Origin: Parasponia andersonii
Taxonomy: Eukaryota; Streptophyta; Magnoliopsida; Rosales; Cannabaceae
Direction: 5' to 3'
Assembly (NCBI GenBank): GCA_002914805.1
Contig: JXTB01000541.1
Coordinates: forward strand, 39,581 to 103,580
Length of the DNA stretch: 64,000 nt
Below the pieces are notes generated by a model. It was not told the origin of the DNA. It was given only the letters and a program-made list of their open reading frames with translations, and made no database searches. Positions 59,174 to 64,000 of the stretch are shown in pieces. Numbering within the stretch: position 1 is the first letter of the stretch; the number at the start of each line of letters is the position of its first letter. Both the position numbers and the translations under genes were made by a program.

Positions 59174-60082
59174 TTGCATTCATTCATTGAAAAGAAAGAG
59201 TCTATCAATAATCAAAATGCCCAAACTATGGCAGATTTGAAAGATACTCTTGCAAAATTTGCATTTGCTCTCCAAATTCAAGAGAAAGGTAAGTTTCCTT
59301 CTCAACCACAGCAAAACCCCAAGGGACAATTCAATTCACATGCAGGATCCTCTGGAGGCCAACCCATGGATCAAGTCAAAACAATCATGAATCTTCATAG
59401 TGGTAAGATTGTTGAAAAATCTATTCCTGAACCTTGTGAGAAAGATGATGAATTAAACTCCAAAGGTAAGGAAGAGGTTAAACATATACCCTCTGAAGAA
59501 AAGATTGAATCCTCTTATACTCTCCCATTTCCTCATGCTTCGAATAATTCAAGGAAAGTGAATCACAATCCTGAAATTTTTGAAATCTTCAAACAGGTAA
59601 AAATCAATATCCCTTTATTGGATGCTATTAAATATGTACCATCTTATGCTAAATTCTTGAAGGACTTGTGTACTGTGAAAAGAAAACTAAACATGAAAAA
59701 GAGAGCTTTTCTAGCAGAACAAGTAAGTTTAATACTTCAAAATAATAATAGTTTGAAATATAAAGACCCTGGTTGTCCTACAATTTCATGTGTTATTGGT
59801 GAACAAAAAATTGAACAAGCATTACTTGATCTTGGAGCTAGTGTGAATTTACTTCCATATTCAGTTTATCAAAAACTCAATCTAGGTGAGTTAAAATTAA
59901 TTTCTGTCACTCTTTTGCTTACCGATAGATCAGTTAAAGTCCCAAGAGGAATAGTGGAAGATGTGTTAGTTCAAGTTGATAAATTCATATATCCTGTGGA
60001 TTTTATTGCCTTGGATACACAACCTATTGAGGTAAGTTCCAATTCCTATTATTTTAGGACGACCATTTCTAGCAACTTCTAA
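59174..60082 (+). pseudogene. Athila gag C-terminus and protease
   Basis: 302 open residues. Gln/Ser-rich linker, then YTLPFPHASNNS (the usual 'PPFPQRL' position), NPEIFEIFKQVKINIPLLDA, YAKFLKDLCTVKRKL, and the retropepsin core ALLDLGASVNLLPYSVYQKL with Asp at about 217 (normal D-L-G in Athila). It ends with DFIALDTQPIE, and a frameshift near 60040 disconnects it from pol (PVDFIALD continues in another frame as FILGRPFLATS-like). Confidence 0.85.
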
Positions 60083-60086
60083 TGCT

Positions 60087-62048
60087 TTGATTAATTGTAG
60101 GAATGGAGTGATGAAGTTTCCATTTGGGAACATGACACTTGAACTTAATATTTTCAATTTGTGTAAGCAACCACATGAAGAAGATAAAAATGAGGAGGTC
60201 AACATGATTGAGACCATCTTAAGACATTGTATTCAAACAGGGAGTAATTTAGATCCATTGGAAGTTTGTTTAGTTAATTCATTTGAATCAAGTATGGATT
60301 TGGATCATGATATCTCTAATATATGTTCTTTACTTGATTGTTCTCAAAGAATGGAAAACAAAGGATGGAGGCCAAGATTTCAGGAATTACCACCACGTTC
60401 CAATATAACAATGCCTTCAAGTATCGCATCACCAAAGCTTGAGTTGAAACCATTGCCATCTGATCTCAAATACTCCCTTTTAGGGGAAGATGAGATTTTT
60501 CCGGTAATAATCTCTTCCAAACTCGATGAACACCAAGATGGTAAGTTGTTACAAACTTTGAAAATGCATAAATCTACTTTAGGATGGACCATAGCTGACA
60601 TAAAGGGAATAAGTCCTTTGATTTGCACACACAAGATTTATTTAGAGGAAAATAGCAAACCCACAAGAGAAATGCAAAGAAGGCTTAATCCTAATATGAA
60701 AGAAGTAGTGAGAAATGAAGTCATTAAGCTCCTAGATAATGGAATTATTTATTCTATTTCTGACAATAAATGGGTAAGTCCTACCCAAGTTGTACCTAAG
60801 AAATCTGGAGTTACTGTGGTCAAAAATGAAAATAATGAATTAATTCTAACAAGGACTATTACTGGTTGGCGTATGTGTATTGACTATAGGAAACTCAATT
60901 CAATGACTAGGAAAGACCATTTTCCTTTACCTTTTATGGATCAAATCCTTGAAAGAGTTGCAGGACATGAATTTTATTAATTCCTAGATGGGTATTAAGG
61001 GTACAATCAAATTGAAATAGCACTTGAAGATCAAGAGAAAACCACTTTTACATGTCCATTTGGTACATTTGCTTATCGTAGGATGCCTTTTGGATTATGT
61101 AATGCACCAGCCACATTTCAAAGATGCATGCTTAGCATATTTAGTGATATGGTTGAACGTTTTCTTGAAATTTTCATGGATCATTTCGCTATTTTTGGCG
61201 ATTCTTTCAATGATTGTCTAATGAACTTAGAGAAAGTCTTGAAAAGGTGTGAAGAAAAGAATCTTGTACTTAATTGGAAAAAATGTCATTTCATGGTAAA
61301 AAATGGGATTGTTCTTGGCCATATTGTTTCATCAAAAGTAATTGAGGTAGACAAGTCAAAAATTGAATTAATTTCCAACTTGCCTACACCAAAGTGTGTA
61401 AGAGATGTTAGATCATTCCTTGGACATGCTGGTTTTTATAGGAGGTTTATCAAAGACTTTAGTATAATATCTAAACCATTGTGTAACCTCTTATCTAAAG
61501 ACAATATTTTGGAATGGACTAAGGAAAGTGAAGAAGCATTTATTAAGCTTAAAAAATTTCTCACCTCTACTCCTATCATTCAACTACCCGATTGGTCTCT
61601 TCCTTTTGAAATAATGTGTGATGCAAGTGACTATGTTGTTGGTGCTACATTAGGACAATGAAAAGATGGTAAGCCACATGTGATTTACTATGCAAGTAAG
61701 ACTTTAAATGATGCTCAAATAAATTATTCAACCACTGAAAAAGAATTACTTGCAGTAGTATTTGCTTTAGAAAAATTCCATTCTTATCTTGTTGGTTCAC
61801 CAGTAATTGTCTTTAGTGATCATGCAGCATTGAAATATCTTCTCTCTAAGAAGGATTCCAAGCCAAGATTGATACGGTGGATCTTATTGCTTCAAGAGTT
61901 TGATATCGCAATCAAGGATAAGAAATGCGCCGAAAATGTTGTTGCTGACCACTTATCAAGGCTAACAACAGAGTCATCTTTTGGGACCACACCTATCAAT
62001 GATTATTTTCCTGATGAATCTTTATACTCTACCACTTTAATACCTTAG
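60087..62048 (+). pseudogene. Athila RT and RNase H
   Basis: RT: GWTIADIKGISPLICTHKI, WVSPTQVVPKKSG, GWRMCIDYRKLNSMTRKDHF, MPFGLCNAPATFQRCM, and the active site region IFMDHFAIFGDSF, where the second Asp of the FMDD motif is His. Stops at about 60978 and 60996 precede it. RNase H: FEIMCDASDYVVGATLGQ then a stop, [45 protein letters not shown], and [13 protein letters not shown] is inactive by sequence. Confidence 0.88.
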
Positions 62049-62492
62049 TTTGCTAACATTGTCAAATTTCTTGCAACAGGAGCTATGCCATCTGATTGGA
62101 GTAGTTAAGACAAAAAGAAGTTTTTAAGTGAAGTGAAGAACTTTTATTGGGATGACCCTTATCTATTCAAGTATTGTCCTGATCAAATCTTTCGAAGATG
62201 TATACCAGATAATGAGATAAATAGTATCATAAACTTTTGTCATACAGAAGCATGTGGAGGTCACTTTTCGTTAAAAAAGATAGCTGCAAAAATCATGCAG
62301 TATGGATTTTACTGGCCAACTTTGTTCAAAGATACTCATGTTTTTTACAAATGTTGTGAAAATTGTCAAAAATTAGGGTCAATTTCAAAACGTCACATGA
62401 TGCATATAAATCCTATTTTGGTGATTGAAATCTTTGACTGTTCGGGTATTGACTTTATGGGACCTTTTCCACCGTCATTTGGTTTTGTGTAC
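62049..62492 (+). pseudogene. Athila integrase N-terminus, cut by a family A LTR
   Basis: HTEACGGHFSLKKIAAKIMQ and CCENCQKLGSISKRH form the H-H-C-C zinc module; IDFMGPFPPSFG starts the catalytic core with its first Asp. It ends at TGTAC (62488-62492) before the LTR. The remaining two catalytic acids would be right of the inserted element. Confidence 0.85.
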
Positions 62493-64000
62493 TGTGGTGC
62501 CAAGATTCTCACATGCATATTAAGCCAATAATAAATATATTTTAATTGCATATTAGGCATCTAGAAGTTGTTAATACTAGTTTTGTAGTAATATACTCAT
62601 TCATTATGTTATGTATATTTACATACATGTTATTATACTAATGATTATCGAAGTGTCCCAATGCAGTGTAAAGGTTCAATATCCTCAGAGAGAGAGCTCG
62701 GTGCACTAAAAGAACAAAGAATATAATTATGAAAGCAATAATATGTGCACATGCATTAAGATCGTACTTATTGATAACTTAGTCAAATAGTAGTTTTTCG
62801 GTAAAATGCATCTTTCATGCTTTTCAGAACCAAATTCACTGTGCATTTAGCCCATCAAATAGCTTTAATTTAATGTTTAGGACTTATTTCTAGCATTTTC
62901 AAAATGTTCGTTCCAGGTAAGTACGAGATAATAGTCATTATACTGAACTATATTTAATTACACTAAGCCAGCTTAGATTCAGCTTAATCGCGTAATGTCA
63001 TCTCTGTGCATTCTATGAATTAGGCAATTATACTTTATTTGCTTTATCAATTAGAGTCTAATAGACTTTTTTTTTTATGTTTAATGATTGGTTATGGGGC
63101 TAGGTTCCACCAAATTAGAATAAGATTGGCCATATAGGATCATAAGTCAAAGTATGACTAGATTTCACTTTCTAAACTAGGTTTCACCATTTTGGTCTAC
63201 ACTTGGGTGTATAGGATTGACCAGAAACGTGGTGAGTATGCTAAAGATGTTTTAGAGCTTGACACATGGAAGGCAATGAGCAAAATACCTAAAATACCCC
63301 TTAGAATTTAAGTTATGCCATTCTTAGCCTTTACGTATTGATTTTTGACCAAATCTGGTCATTTGCTTTCCATTTTTCTCCAGCCACGACCTGAGCCTCT
63401 CCAATACCTTGTTACACTTCTCTCAACTTCCCTTAACCATCTCCAAGAGTTCCAAGTGGTAGAACTCAATTTGGAGCTCTAGAAAGCAAGATAGATCAAA
63501 ACTAGTCCAGGTAGTTCTACGAATTCTTCTTTCTAGGTCTTTTCCTATAATTTCAATTCTCTACTTGTTCTCACTTAAATATTGGTTTCTCCAGATCCTC
63601 TTAAGTTCAAAAATCTATTTCTAAGCCTTGAAAATCAGTTTGGTAGAGATAGAAGGTAAGAAGTCTAGTAAAGACTCAAACTAGTCAAGGTAAGGTTTAA
63701 GTAGGATTTTGAATTTGTAATGAATTTCCTTTATTTCAGCTCTTAAACCTAAGCTATTATTTGATGAATGATGGTCCTAGGAACCCTTATATATTACTGG
63801 AAACATAAAATTTAAGTGGAGGATTAAAGTTAGATCTAAAGCTCCAAAGTTTGCTATTTATTGAATTAAGTTTTTTTTTCATGTGTAGTAGATTAAGTTC
63901 GATATTTGTAATCTGATTTCTTAAACTTGGAGTGTATATTTTATTGATTCTATTATTTCTTACACTTATTTGGTGGCTACTTGTGATGGCACACAAGTGT
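62493..64000 (+). mobile_element. Family A LTR, plus orientation, partial
   Basis: Starts TGTGGTGCCAAGATTC and is the reverse complement of the 5' LTR of A1 (about 41318 down to 39800), e.g. CTTGGGTGTATAGGATTGACC, GAGAGCTCGGTGCAC. A full LTR would end near 65.4 kb. It may be solo or the 5' LTR of a whole element. TGTAC on its left is the expected target duplication. Confidence 0.9.

Larger units (their letters stand above)
53988..62492 (+). mobile_element. Athila-type Ty3/gypsy retrotransposon, interrupted
   Basis: 5' LTR 53988-56076, tRNA-Asp primer site, gag, protease, RT, RNase H and start of integrase on the plus strand. The primer site, the gag segment FKPGIIQLLPTFHGL and the protease DLGASVNLLP are hallmarks of the Athila lineage. 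gag has several stops. A family A LTR cuts the integrase at 62493; the rest lies beyond the window. Its apparent length is inflated by a 1720-bp assembly repeat (55647-59085). Confidence 0.88.

Noticed and set aside
1..64000. tRNA, rRNA or microRNA genes and a novel defence or metabolic system
   Set aside because: No cloverleaf B-box pair or rRNA core was recognised by eye and nothing outside transposons and the P450 shows gene structure. A tRNAscan or Infernal run could find something missed.

Overview
This window looks like repeat-dense nuclear DNA of a eudicot plant. It holds one intact intron-containing plant gene (an A-type cytochrome P450). Almost everything else is plant LTR retrotransposon or CACTA transposon sequence, in most cases broken by stop codons, frameshifts or later insertions. 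I see no bacterial gene organisation, rRNA, tRNA or CRISPR array, and no convincing new system. The interest lies in transposon architecture, nesting and assembly joins. I name three recurrent LTR families here. Family A has ends TGTGGTGCC...GTTACA and is about 2.9 kb, with tRNA-iMet primer site and chromodomain. Family B has ends TGTAAAAACCC...GTGACA and is about 2.1 kb. Family D is 620 bp and belongs to a Tat-type element.

Layout. 1-505: edge of a family A LTR that landed in the left LTR of a Tat-type Ty3/gypsy element. 506-11035: that element, on the minus strand (5' LTR 10416-11035, then gag, protease, RT, RNase H, second RNase H and integrase down to 4487). On the opposite strand (1624-3770) it carries an intron-containing extra gene of the Transposase_28 type. 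A single N at 7685 breaks its pol. 11036-16176: AT-rich old repeats and a truncated family B LTR. 17319-20002: the P450 gene, two exons, 513 residues. 21069-21550: an orphan CACTA end.

21551-30766: a degraded family A element (A2, minus strand). Its left LTR holds a perfect solo family B LTR (21866-23950) flanked by AACCA on both sides. 30767-41318: a younger, structurally complete family A element (A1, minus strand) lodged in the right LTR of A2. 41319-44138: 3' end of a family B chromovirus with its 3' LTR (plus strand). 44139-47934: two Ty1/copia remnants. 47935-49103: mosaic of family A and B LTR pieces. 49104-53365: CACTA element with a truncated TNP2-like transposase (minus strand), about 107-bp tandem repeats and subterminal repeats.

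53988-62492: Athila-type Ty3/gypsy element (plus strand), with 2.1-kb 5' LTR, tRNA-Asp primer site, gag, protease, RT/RNase H and start of integrase. Within it, 1719 bp are repeated head to tail with a single N exactly at the join (57366) and one base difference found. This looks like an unmerged contig overlap, not biology. The Athila integrase is interrupted at 62493 by another family A LTR that runs off the window.

Working together: apart from the P450, genes here serve (or once served) transposon replication. Elements with decayed frames could move only with enzymes from intact relatives elsewhere.
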